Below, one piece after another: positions 37,701 through 49,700 of a stretch of 64,000 bases of DNA (the first letter of the stretch is position 1; each line of letters starts with the position of its first letter). Position numbers and translations under genes: made by a program. The stretch covers positions 26,267,891 through 26,331,890 of the forward strand of contig CM059573.1 in assembly GCA_030386875.1 (NCBI GenBank), given 5' to 3'. The notes beneath the pieces are model-generated. The model did no database searches and was not told the DNA's origin. It saw only the letters and a program-made list of their open reading frames with translations. This stretch comes from Morinoia aosen. Taxonomy: Eukaryota; Arthropoda; Malacostraca; Amphipoda; Talitridae.

Positions 37701-40700
37701 CCTAGCTTGTGTATAAGAGATACCGTTTGATCATGGAATCTAAAGTTGCAATGTACTAGAAGATTCTATGTTTTTGTGAAATGACATTCGTATTTTATAA
37801 GGTTCTATTTCCTCTCATTTCATTTTAGATTTCATATTAGATTTGCTTGCTTACTGCTGGACCGCTAATAAAAGTCTAATATGAAATGTCAATATTTTTG
37901 CCTCTTGATGTACCTAATATGAATATCTCGTGGACGAAGTATTAAATTTGACTGTGTAATTTTCCCTTCATCTCTGAATTCATCATTCGAAAATTTCTTC
38001 CTAAAGCAAAACTTTTGGGGTCTTGTTCTTTTATATCTCTAGACAACCATTGTCTTCAAGAATCATCTAATAAATGACGCAACTTTATCGTTACTCTCTA
38101 TTATTTTCAGTTATATTCATCTTTTTCTATTATTCTACATGCTAACTTCGTTATGAGAAGGGAAGGTAGCATGTTCAGTATTCTACTCGTACTTTCAGAA
38201 TTTTCTGACCCTCAGATAATGCAGGAGGATTAGATTAGATGTTAGTTTGTCTCCCTCACTGCAACAGAGGCGTTCCAAAGAGAGCAAAGAAGAGGGAACC
38301 ATTTAGTATGTACTAAAGGGAAAGCGGAACCGCTCTTTGAACATCTTCGTTGCGGTATGGGAGGCTGAAACTAAATTTTGAAACTAAAAATGTGAAATCA
38401 TTTTGTTACACAGTTTTAGTAAATCGGCTGTAAAAGTTTTCGTAAACATTCCAAAAACTTCCAGAAGCACATGTAAGCTAAACAAAGTACGATCGGCTCC
38501 ATCATTGCCTCTCCAGATTTTGTTGAAAATGAATATTTAGTTATCACGTTGCCTGTGTAGTGGTGCATATGTGTACAATTAGGTAAATTTCTCATTTACG
38601 TAGCGGTATAAGAGTAGAATATTTAAACTTTTTTACTACCTTCTACGAGACGAAATTTAGTATTCTAGGTAAAATATTATCGTGTAATTGTTTTTTTTTT
38701 ACATTTTTTTAGGAAGGTTAAAAATGTATTCGAGCAGTGAAGCCTGTTTGCAAAGCGGCTTCTCCCAACCTAACCAAACCGACTGAAACGGCGCGAACGC
38801 AGTGAACGTTTTAATACCTGGAACTATTCGAATGCAAATAGTTGAATAGTTAAATAATAGTTGAAGTTTCATGCGCAATTTTTAGTGCAGTAGTTTGGAA
38901 GCACCAAAAGACTGCCAAGAGTCTGAGCCAAGCGCATAAGATCACGGACCTCTCTTGACGCTGTAAGTTGCTTAAGGCAACGAATGAGCCCTTACAACCC
39001 CTCAGGGGGATACAACTATTGTATCTATGGGAATTTGCGCTCCCAAAGGGACAATGTGGAGACTCGAGCTGAGATTTAGATAGGCCTTCTTTTTGTTGAA
39101 ATAAAATGTTTTTGTTATGTTAAGAACCACCTTTTTCGGTTCACTGCTGTCCTGTTTTTAAGGACCTTCTACTTCCTTCTTCAATTTTGATCTTGTTTCA
39201 TAATTTTTTTTCCATCTTACTGTTTCTATGCCCTTTCTGCGTAGATTCTTCGTTTCCTTAACTCCATACTAAATGGTGCCTTCCTCCTTCCTCTCTTTGG
39301 ATCGCATTTGTTGCTGCGGGTAGGGAGGCTAAAACTAACGACTAATCTAATCTAATTTGAGCCCATACAACCCGTATATACCAACATCAAGGTATTGTGA
39401 CACACAGTACCGTGATTAATGTTATATATTGATGCCACACTTTAGTGAGTCAGTTTCGCAGCAAGTGGACCCACAAAACTGGATCGATTTGGTGACAAAA
39501 ATTTTCTCGGTGCACTCGAGCAAAACCTGCATTAGAACGCATTAAAATTCTACTGCCGGAGCAAGTGAGCCTTTCAGCAAAACAATGAATCCACGTAAAC
39601 TGCGCAATTAATGCGAGTTGTTCGCAAATATTGAAATATGTCCTTCCGTACGTAGCGTAACCAATCGCACAACCAATTCTTTGGAAAAATTATGGTCATA
39701 TCCAAAACTGTCGTGCTCTAAACGAGTCCTAAGATCGTTACTGATTTAATGATCATTTACATGCAAGAATAGAACATGTTAGCACACGGAATGTCGAAAG
39801 TTAGTTTTCAGTTTCTCTAATCGTCTTCATGCTGTTACTGCAAATAGATGCCACGCCACTAAATATTTGAAATTTCCTGCCAGTTTCAGCCAACTTCTTT
39901 TTCCCCTTACCATTTCTTTCATTAGGTGGCAATTTTCTGGTCTCAGGAGGATACAAATATTGCAATCATGAGAAGTTGCGCTCCCAGGAGGAATTTGCGA
40001 GGTCCTGAGCTGAAGGTTAGGAAGGCCTTCCTTTAGTTGAAATAGAAAGATTTTTTTGGAAAAGCATCGTTTTTCGGTTCACTGCTGTCCTATTTTCTAT
40101 CACTTACTACTCACTTCTTCAACTTATAGCTTGTTTCATAAACTTTTTTCTTTAGTTACTGTTTCTATGCACCTTGTGCACACATAGATTCCGCGTTCCC
40201 CTAACTCCGTACTAAATGGTTCCTTCCTCTCTCCTTAGTTTGGAACACCTTTGTTGCGGTTAAGGAGACATGTTAACTGCCATGCGAGTCACCGGTGGTT
40301 CACGGAGGGTTTTATAGTGCTGCTGACCGACCAGTAATCACGAACTCAATTTTCATTAATACTTGATTAAAACTGAATGAAGGCACGATTCAGTTAATGT
40401 TCGCCATTTTCAGAATTTCAACAAAAAGTCATCTGTAAAATATAAGAAGAAAACCACTCAAAAAAGTGTATAATATTACTTATTGACTAGGGATAAAGGA
40501 ATCATGAGTTACTGTTTTTTAGTAACTCTTTAGTGTGATTATTAGCTAAGCTAAGGTGATTATTTAAAGTAGGTTTGGTTTTAAAAATGAACAGAGACTC
40601 TAAAATCCGCAATTTCTCACAACAATTGAATTTAAATTGGAGTTGAATATTGAACTAAAGTTTATCCATAGCAGTTAATGTGTTGAACTAGCTTGTCTAT

Positions 40701-43700
40701 TATCTAATCGTTTAATTTTCTGTTTTTCAATAAACCTTGTTCCGTTTAAATATTTTAGTAAATATATGTTCTCTGAACTACTTGTACTGTTCACTTGAAA
40801 CCAGAGCTCGGTATTTTCAAATTTAACAAGAAAGAAAGTTGTGTAAATATTTCTGTCCAAACACCGTGCGTCAGCTATTCATAGGGCTTTGGCTGCGTTT
40901 CTCTGGAGCTAAAAGTACTCCTGTTGAGCGTAGAATCGTGTACTGAATTGACCTGCTTGCTGGCGCTGGCTGCGTAAACAGTTGCATTAGGTAGCGGATG
41001 CCGCCGCGTACGAGCTGTTAGGACTGGCGTGTTGCGCTCGTAAATACGGTGGTGCGAGCGACCGGTAATGCTCAATTGCTGTAGGTCACTTAAAGTACTG
41101 CTATACTGCGATTATAGTCGCCTACGTTGAGTTCGGCAAATCGTCGATTACCTGATTTTTATCTTGTGTTTCGCAAAAACAAGAGTTCTACACCTACAAT
41201 TTTATACACAGTTAACTCGCTTCTCACCCATCCCCTCACCAGCATACAAATGTATCTATAAGGATTAGCACTCCCGGGGGAAGATGAGCAGTCACCTAGC
41301 TGAAGGTTAGATGGACCTTCCTTTTGTTGAAATAATTACTTTTTTATTTGTATTGCTACGAACTTGTTTTCGTTTTATTGCTCTCTTTTTTAGCACCTGC
41401 TACTTTCTTCTTCAACTTGTATCTTGTTTCATAAACTTCTTTCTCCACCTATTGTTTCCATGTACCTTGTACATCGATTCTGCGTACGCTTAACTCCATA
41501 CTAAATGGTGTCGTCCTCTTTCCTCTCTTTGGAACGGCTTTGTTGTGGTTAGGGAGGCTTAAACTAACATCTAATCTAAAATGTTGTTTTTTCAGCTTGC
41601 ATTATTTTCGTCTTCGACGTTTTTCATGTTTTATAAAGTTCCTTCTGAATTTATTGTTTTTATGCACAAGGAATCTTGTTTGGGAACACTCCTTTTGCAT
41701 GGAATCTGCCTGCGGTCCCTTTTAACACGTTTCCTGTGGTGGGTTGAACTTCAGTTTAACCCACCACAGGTGGGTCCCTTCACATGAAACGTGTTATTCC
41801 GCGCTAATAAGTGCCTTCATCCCACCTCTCTGTGGAACATCCTAATTGTGGTAAGAGAGGCTTAAACTAACTCAAAATCCAATAGTGTACCCTCACCAGT
41901 CCTACTTCAGAATCGATTGCGAAGACTGAGCGATTTGCTTTTCTCTCATTTACTTTGTTCTTGTTCGAAATTCTGGCGTGGGTTGGTTTTCCTCTTCTTT
42001 GTTTTGGGTGGGAAGCTGGAACCTCGACCCTTACGTAGTGATGAGCCCTGAACACACTAATTTAAACGCCAGTGTAGCGTCTTTAGATGCAAAACTTATA
42101 ACATGAGATTACACTTCAAGCGTCAGAAGTCCACTTTGATTGTACACTCAAAAAATTTGACATTGATACAAAATTCTATTGTGACTTCATTCAGAGCCCT
42201 GTTCTTGTTAATCAGCCTATACATGTTCATCAAGGAACAAATTGACGCATTTTTGTTTTTTAAATCTTATTGAAATGCAGAAAAGTGAAGGGATCACTCT
42301 AGTGAATTAACTAGGGAATAATACTTATATCCTAGGATAATAATTATTATCTATATCCCAACATTATTAGACTCGCTTGTAAATGCTACGAATGTGGTAA
42401 ACTTTTATCACAATAATAGTTATCTTGTCGAATGTTTCGTTTATCGATAAACAAATGTTGCTGAGTTTGTACTTGAAATTGTACGAGTGTAAATTGTGCG
42501 TGCAGACGCTCCAGCGACGCGAAGACTCCTGTGAGGTCCGTGAGTCGCAGTTCCTCTTTCGTGAAGTCACCCCGCACCCCCCTCGGCGCCCCGCCCATCC
42601 CTATACCTCCGCCGCCTCCTCCTCCCAGACTCGGAGGCAGTAGTGACGACTGCTGGGGAGTAAACCGGGTCTCCAACATCCCCATTAACACCGTCAATCT
42701 CCAAGTGACCACAACGACGCTCAATCTCAACCAGCAGGTCCGTCTTCCCCTCTTTAGATATATGACTTTGGTAATTTCATATCTGCTCTACGTATTTTAA
42801 TGTTGAAACTAAGATTTTTAGTACAATACCCATAAGGACCGTTTCGATGTAGTAAATTATCCTCTTATGGATTCGGTTAACTTTATACACTCTCCCCTCA
42901 GGGGGATACAACTTTTGTATCTATGGGAATTAGCGCTCCCAGGGGGACTATGTGAGGGCCCGAGCTAAAGGTTAGGTAGGCTTTCTTTTTGTTGAAATAA
43001 CATAGGATTTTGTTTTTTTACGGACCATCTTTTTTCGGTTCACTGCTGTCCTGTTTTTCAGCACCTACTACTTTCTTCTTCAACTTTTTCTTGTTTCATG
43101 ATCTTCTTTCTTAGCTTTCTGTTTCTGTGCCCTTTCTGCATAGATTCCGCGTTTCCTTAACTCCATAGTAAATGGTGGCTTCTTCCTTCCTCTCTTTGGA
43201 TAGCCTTTGTTGCGGATAGGGAGGCTTAAACTAACTAATAATCTAATCTAATCTTATCTAATCTAATCTTTATACACTCTTCCTCTTACCGAAGACTAAA
43301 ATATCAGCTGAAATTTATTTCCCAATGATTTTTCAAATTACGCTCGACTTCATGCCGTCATCTTAGGCTACAAGACAGTTCGTTAAAACGTTGAGTGGAT
43401 AAGAGGTGTAATACTGTTGTGGTGTGGGTGTGCAGAGCGAGGGCGTGGGGGGCGACACCCTGCATTCGTACTGCACGGAGGACACGCCTGCTGCCCTCTC
43501 GCAGGTGTGTATCCCATCCCACGCTTACCTAAGTGCTCCTCTGTTACCTCAGTCTAGACTCTAGACTTTGATCTTTTAAACTACCGTGCTTTACAGTTAA
43601 TATCCTTAAGGAAACACCCCATGAGCTGTTGTGTTACTCGTACTTTATATCTCCATTCAGAAGAGGCCACACATCTATTTTTACGACTCTCCGGCTCCAT

Positions 43701-46700
43701 GTAAGCCAACAATCTACCAATTGAGGCAGATATGATTTCATAAAGACTTGTTTAAATTTCGTTAGCCATGCGTGCTCACATATAAAATTGTTTTATCGTA
43801 CTTGTGAGTTCTACTGAATAAGAACACTGTCGCCATATTCGCCAAACGGTGATTTTTTCGGAAAAAAATGAAATAGTTCTCCATTGCAGTATCATAAGAT
43901 CACGTGCAATTATTAAAACAATATCGGTTGGGCTTGTAATTTATCCACTGTCATAATTGGTCAACTCTGCATACGGTAATGAGAGTTGTGGTATAATGGC
44001 TTCATTGTGAATAGAATGATGAACTACGGAAGATTAATTCTATGATAATGAATTAATGATTCAATACGGGCAGGCCGGGAGCGTGTCCGACTTGTCTCAA
44101 GTGAGCCTGGAGCAGCGCAGCTCGAGCGGGAGCTCGCGCGGGGCCATGCGGCGCCCGCTGGGCCCGTCCCACGGCCTCCTCCTGCAGGGCGACAGCACTG
44201 ACTCCTCTGACGCTGAGGGCATGCTCAACAGGTGCATCCAGGCCGCCATGCCTAAGGTACGTATTGTAGCCACCGCTGTGTTCAGGCCCTCAGGGTTGCT
44301 AGTTAGGGCATGGCTGGGTAAGTCGACACCCACTACTCCAGAATGCCTGGCATTTGCTGGTACTTTAATGTGAAACTGAATTGCACTGTGAAATGTGTAA
44401 TTTTTGGCGAACTTTTTTTTGCTTTTGTGGAGTTCATGGGTCAGCCCTGATCATGTGAAGATCAAACTTACGAGCTCCAAAACTTTTATACCGTGATTCG
44501 TCAGGGTAGGCTAATTAACGCTCTTGAGTAATGAGCATTGCAACACATCAGCGACTTCTATTGCTCTAGGCTCTTGTAGATTAGTATTGTTATAGTTTCT
44601 TTGCTTTTTCTAGCGTTTTTTAATGTTCAAATTCTTAGTTTTTCGAACGTTCGTCTCAAAATACCTCTTGTGCGACTAAGTTGAACTTGAACTATATTTG
44701 ATTCGTTTTTCTCTTAATTTTTCGTCTTATTGGGATATTGTCTCGCTTCTGTGAATATTTCTGTAGAGATTTTTTTTTTCGAATTTTGTGCACTCAAACT
44801 TGCTTCAAATAACGTCCAGAGCTCATACATGAAGTAAGAGCGAAGATCATAAAAAGTTCTTAAGGCATTTTTGCTCTTCCGAATATAGTTCGTTGTAGCG
44901 TATTGGAAAATTTATTTGTAAGCATTCCATTGTACACTCATGAGGCGAGGGCGTTCTTCATGTCTACGCTCGTTCAGGCATAAAGTATTGAGTGCACTTT
45001 AATGGCCCGCAAAGAAATTATCCGTTCCTGTGACGTGTATTCCTATTAATTAATCCACCAATTTTTAATTTCAGGATGCCTTCTGTTTTTATGAAACTGA
45101 ATATTGTTCAATATTTTTGATGAGATTTTGTATAGTTTTTTTTGTTGGATATGGTATTTGAGAAAATTGGTTAGATAGACCTTACTGACATTCTCGCAAA
45201 AATACCTGAGACACAAAAATAAATGATGTAACTAGAATTGTTATACTTGTCTAAAGAACACAAAACCTCTCCGGTTGTGAGATGAAAAACTGACGCAGAT
45301 AACGTGTACTTTGCCTGAAGGTCTTCTGAATCAACACTACGCGTCTGTAAATAAATGAACTCAAAAGTAAGAGGCTGGAAATAATTGTTTGCCGCTGTTT
45401 AGCTTTTCTATCTTGGCTGATGAAATATTCAAAATGAACGCAATTAATGCTAATTTCTCATTTAAAGAATAAAAATTCGTGTATTTTGAGGTAATTTTTT
45501 TATTGCCATTAATATTTTACATTTTATTTTCAGTTGAAATCAATCAAGGGAAAGCCTCCGTCTCCTCGCCATAACTACGGCGTGCCTCAGCCACGAGCAT
45601 CTCATTCTAGCAGTAGGCTGCCTTCGGGATTGCCGTTGTCGCCTTCGAGCAACTCGTCTCCGGGTCTTCCCTCTGCTTTGCCAAGGAAAGGCTCGACTGG
45701 AGCGTCACCTCACGCCTCTCCCAGACACCGTCCTGTCCCAATAGCGCGAGTGTCACCTGCTCTCAAATTAACTCCTTCGGAGAGATCAGTCAACGCATCG
45801 TCAAGCAAGCCTTCCACTCGCAATAGTGATGTGAAAATGAACAATTTCAGTGGTGAAGAGGTTAAAAATTGGGGCGCTGTTGAAGGAACACCCATCGGCT
45901 GCTCCAACGCTACATCCCTCAGTGATTTAACCGTCGATTCCTGTGAGCATGAAGGCCACAGAAAGATTCAAGCTGGCTCATCCCGTATTGAAACCGTGAA
46001 AAGATACGCTACGGAAGGAACACCTGCTAATTTTTCTCGTTGCGAGTCGCTTAGTTCGCTGTCTTGTGATGATGATGCGGGTCAACTAACGAGTCGACTG
46101 GCTGAAGCCCCACCATGTCGTTCCAATGTTTCTGATATTCCCACTCATTCAACGACAGTCGAATCCGAGGAGATTCCTCAGCGCTTTAACGTGGAAGATA
46201 CTCCAGCTGCTTTATCGAGACGGTCATCTTTGAGTTCAATTGAAGGGGTTGCTTGTGATGCTTCTGGAGTAGCCAAAAGAGGACAACAGGATGCGAACGC
46301 TCCTCGTAATTTTGGAGTGGAGGACACGCCTGTGTGTTTCTCTCGGAATTCGTCTCTGAGTTCACTCTCAGTAGAGTCCTATCCGGAGGAGACCACACCA
46401 AGTGAGCAAGCGTTGTTGCAACATTGCATCAACCAAGGCATGCCTCGCAGTGAGCAAAGGTCGTCAAGAGGCCCAGTCGGACGAGGCGGCAAGCGCGGAA
46501 AATCTGGATCACGAATCCCTGGCTTAGCTCATTCGCCTGGCAGATCTCCAGCACGTTCCCCTGGACGGAGTAATATTCCTGGAGTACCAATGCAACGTTT
46601 ACGGCTTGTGCCAACGCCTGCTAGTACTTCTAGAAATAATGGCACACTCCCTAACGAAGCAGAAAGTTCAAAATTGAGAACTGATTTGGAGCAAACTGAG

Positions 46701-49700
46701 AAAAGTCAGCTTGAAGTGATAGCTGCTGGAGTAAACGCTGTTGATGAAGATTGCAGTGTCATAGAAGATATAACTGAAATATCTGAACCTGTTTCTGAAG
46801 CCATCACTGCACCTATTGCTGAAGTTATGCCAAAAACTGGTTCTTCTAAGTCATCACCGGATGATAAAATGCAATCTTCTAGTGACGATGCTCGTGTGTC
46901 ACCAGGAAGGGCTAATGGAAGTAGCCACGGAATTAGTTCCGACGTCTCTATGACAGATTCCATGATTGTTGCTACGGAAGCAATAAGAGTTGCTCAGGCT
47001 GTGGAAGTTCAAGCATTGGAAGGTCGGAGCAGTGATGACGCATCGATTACGTCCCAAACAATGAATTCTGATGGACTTCTTGAAGATGTTGTGGCTCCTT
47101 CTGCTATGGAATCTGTCCTTTCTCTTTCCACGAGTTTGAATGATAATAATCATGGTGGCCAACAGAGGAAAGTAATGGAATGTCGACACACTCGTAAAAT
47201 CCCTACAATGGTTCGACGTGCCTTAGGAGACCATGAAATGTCAGACGTGAATGGGACTAACGGAGGCAGCCTTGCGAGTTCGTGTCACAGTAACTTGGAG
47301 AATGTGGTACCTCCAGCGTTCATGGAAGCTGATGACATGGAGAGTTCAATGATTAGTGTTGCTTCAATCACCAGCGAAGTAGCTGAACCTCGCCACAGCC
47401 CTCCTAGTCTCAATTCCTCCATCCCATCTGAAGCAATGGCTGCCATTGAAGCTCCGGCCCAACACCTTGCTAGACTTTTCAGTAAGGAAGCGCGACAACA
47501 AATGAGTAGCGTTACCTTGACAGCAGGTGAAGATACGTCGACCTGCCAAGAAGTTACTGAGCTTGACAGAGACACACTCGGACCACTAGATCCAGCGACT
47601 GATACTGAGCTTGCTGTGGATGATATACCTCAAGATATTCCTGATTTACCTCAAGATTCTCCTCTACACAGGGCTCGGCATTCTCCTCAAGTGACTCCCA
47701 GTATGTTGAGAAAAGCCGTGCAGAATGACAGGTTCCGCACATTTACGAAAACAGACAAGCCCAGTGGTCAGATTTCATGTGGTGATGGGAGTAAATCGGG
47801 TGCTTCGTCTCGCAGTGGACCGACCCCAAAAGAACGACGATCTGAGCAAAGCGAGCGATATCGAACGCGTGTTTTCTCTAACGACGATGATATTGAAATG
47901 GATTCTCCAACTACCCCTACTGCTGAAAATCCTATGGGACATCCTCTACAAAGGCGTTCATCGCGGGAAAAACGTCAAAGTAATCCTGCGAGATACCAAA
48001 CTCGCACTATCGAAAGCATAGATACTGCGCAGCTCCAGCAAGAAGGTATTGTGGATTTTAGAGACGGAGCTGAATTGGATTTGACTTCAGAACAGCTTGA
48101 GGCCCTTAGCCAAGATGCCAATATTGTCATTTGCACTCTAAATGAAAATAGAGAAGCCAATACCACTGATTTACTTCATGGATTATCTCAAGAAAATATT
48201 TTAGATATTGAAACTTTGAGCTTAATTTCAAGTGACGAAGATGATAATACTTTTGACGTAAGTTCACCCGCGAGCCCCGCTGTTGCTTCAAGGCCTCGGA
48301 TAGTCAAACCAGGAGAGGAGTCAGCCGCTGACAGAGAAGACCAAGCTGAACCTGCAGGTAAAGGCATACGTGGTAAACGAAAAGCACTTTATCCTGGTGC
48401 TGGTAAAGCTCTTGCAACTGTCCGTCCTACGCAACAGCAGCAAGCACAGGCAGTAAGTGCCCCCCACGCTAGACCTGTTGCAACTCCTGCTGCCGCCTTC
48501 AAGCCGACTCCTCGGACCCAAGGAGCACTTGTTCAACCAAAGTCTATTCCTCAGCCACATCAACATAAACTACCTTCGCACCAGCAACCACAGCAACAGT
48601 CTTTAACTCAGCCTGGGTCTCCTAAGTTGCCTCGTGCAACTCGAGCGTCAGCTTTACGACAGAAAGCTGGTCGCGTTGGCAGCAGCAGTAGTTCCTCTCC
48701 TGCGTCTAGTGCGGGATCGAGCCCCCGCATGGGAGCCACTCCGAAAACTCGCCAGCCTCCTCCCCAGGTTCATTCTACTTCTTCAGGTCTCAAAAGACAG
48801 AACACCTTCACCAAAGGAGAGCAGGATGAAGCGGAGTTAGCAACGAAACCTACGGCAGCAACTAAACAAAGATACAGACGAGACACTGTACAGCCTAGCC
48901 CCTCTGTGAGCGTGCGGCCTATGTCCCGTCCTTCCAGCCACGATGGTTCGGTTAGGACAGACCAACCTAAATCGTACAGTCTTACTCGAGATGTGCGGCC
49001 TCCAACTGCCAACGAAATGACTGAATGGAATAAGGATCCAAAAAGTGGAAAACCAGTCAAAAAAGACGTCACAAGCAGAATAGCTAATTTGTGGAAGAAA
49101 GTTGAAAAGGCACAGGCAACGCCTAAATCGAAAGAAAAAGATAGCCGGGTTTGGATATCAAAATCAAAGAATAAAACTCCCGATCTTGATTCACCCCCAC
49201 CGTTGTTAAGAAGCTCTACGTACGAAAAGTTAACGGTTGGTGGAGATTCTCGCTCTGATTCTGAAAGGACGGATTCTGGTAAAACAAAAACACGACTGGG
49301 TCTGAAGCTATCACGGTTCAGAGGCCGGGACTCGAAGAGCTCCCCTCCCTCAGAGGCGAGCACACCCATTGACGTAAGCGGTGCCTCTACACCTCGCGGA
49401 CGAGAGGCTGCCGTTGGTGATGGCAAAAGAAAAGGCTCTTACGTCGTGATGGATGGAGAAGAAGAAGCGTGTGCTGTACGCACACCTCAGTCAGCGGTAG
49501 TGTCACCTTTTCATTATCACCCGCCTGACTCTCCTTCAATTTCAATTGGTATTCAAAGAAATCCAGATGCTGATGAAAAGGGGTCTCCACTGTCAGTGTC
49601 CACACGGATTCCTCTGCCTAAATCTGTCGTTATGAGTAACAATCCTCGAGACGATAACGGTAATGCTCCCTATGTTTGATGACCTCTGTATTGAAAATGT

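Larger units (their letters stand above)
24403..42505 (+). other. APC intron 14 (18.1 kb), the main transposon trap of the gene
   Basis: It hosts a hAT MITE, a composite hAT element, two minisatellites and several SINE-like copies. Stretches with nothing recognised: 24403-24534, 24747-26323, 33216-33929, 34285-35696, 36207-36571, 36950-38228, 38316-38984, 39374-39942, 40276-41224 and 41886-42505. Two of these, 37070-37385 and 40860-41090, are clearly richer in G+C than their surroundings but have no coding or repeat signal I can name. Confidence 0.7.
42738..44073 (+). other. APC introns 15 and 16 (42738-43435, 43505-44073)
   Basis: 698 and 569 nt. Over half of intron 15 is SINE-like copy i. 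Nothing is recognised in intron 16 beyond a tRNA-like run that I rejected. Confidence 0.65.

Noticed and set aside
43649-43722. tRNA-like stretch on the minus strand (7-bp acceptor-like stem, ctcaattggtagat box-A-like run, possible CAT anticodon loop)
   Set aside because: No room for a T arm or a B box, the D stem does not pair, and the base before the anticodon is not T. It is at most a chance or badly decayed tRNA-like sequence.
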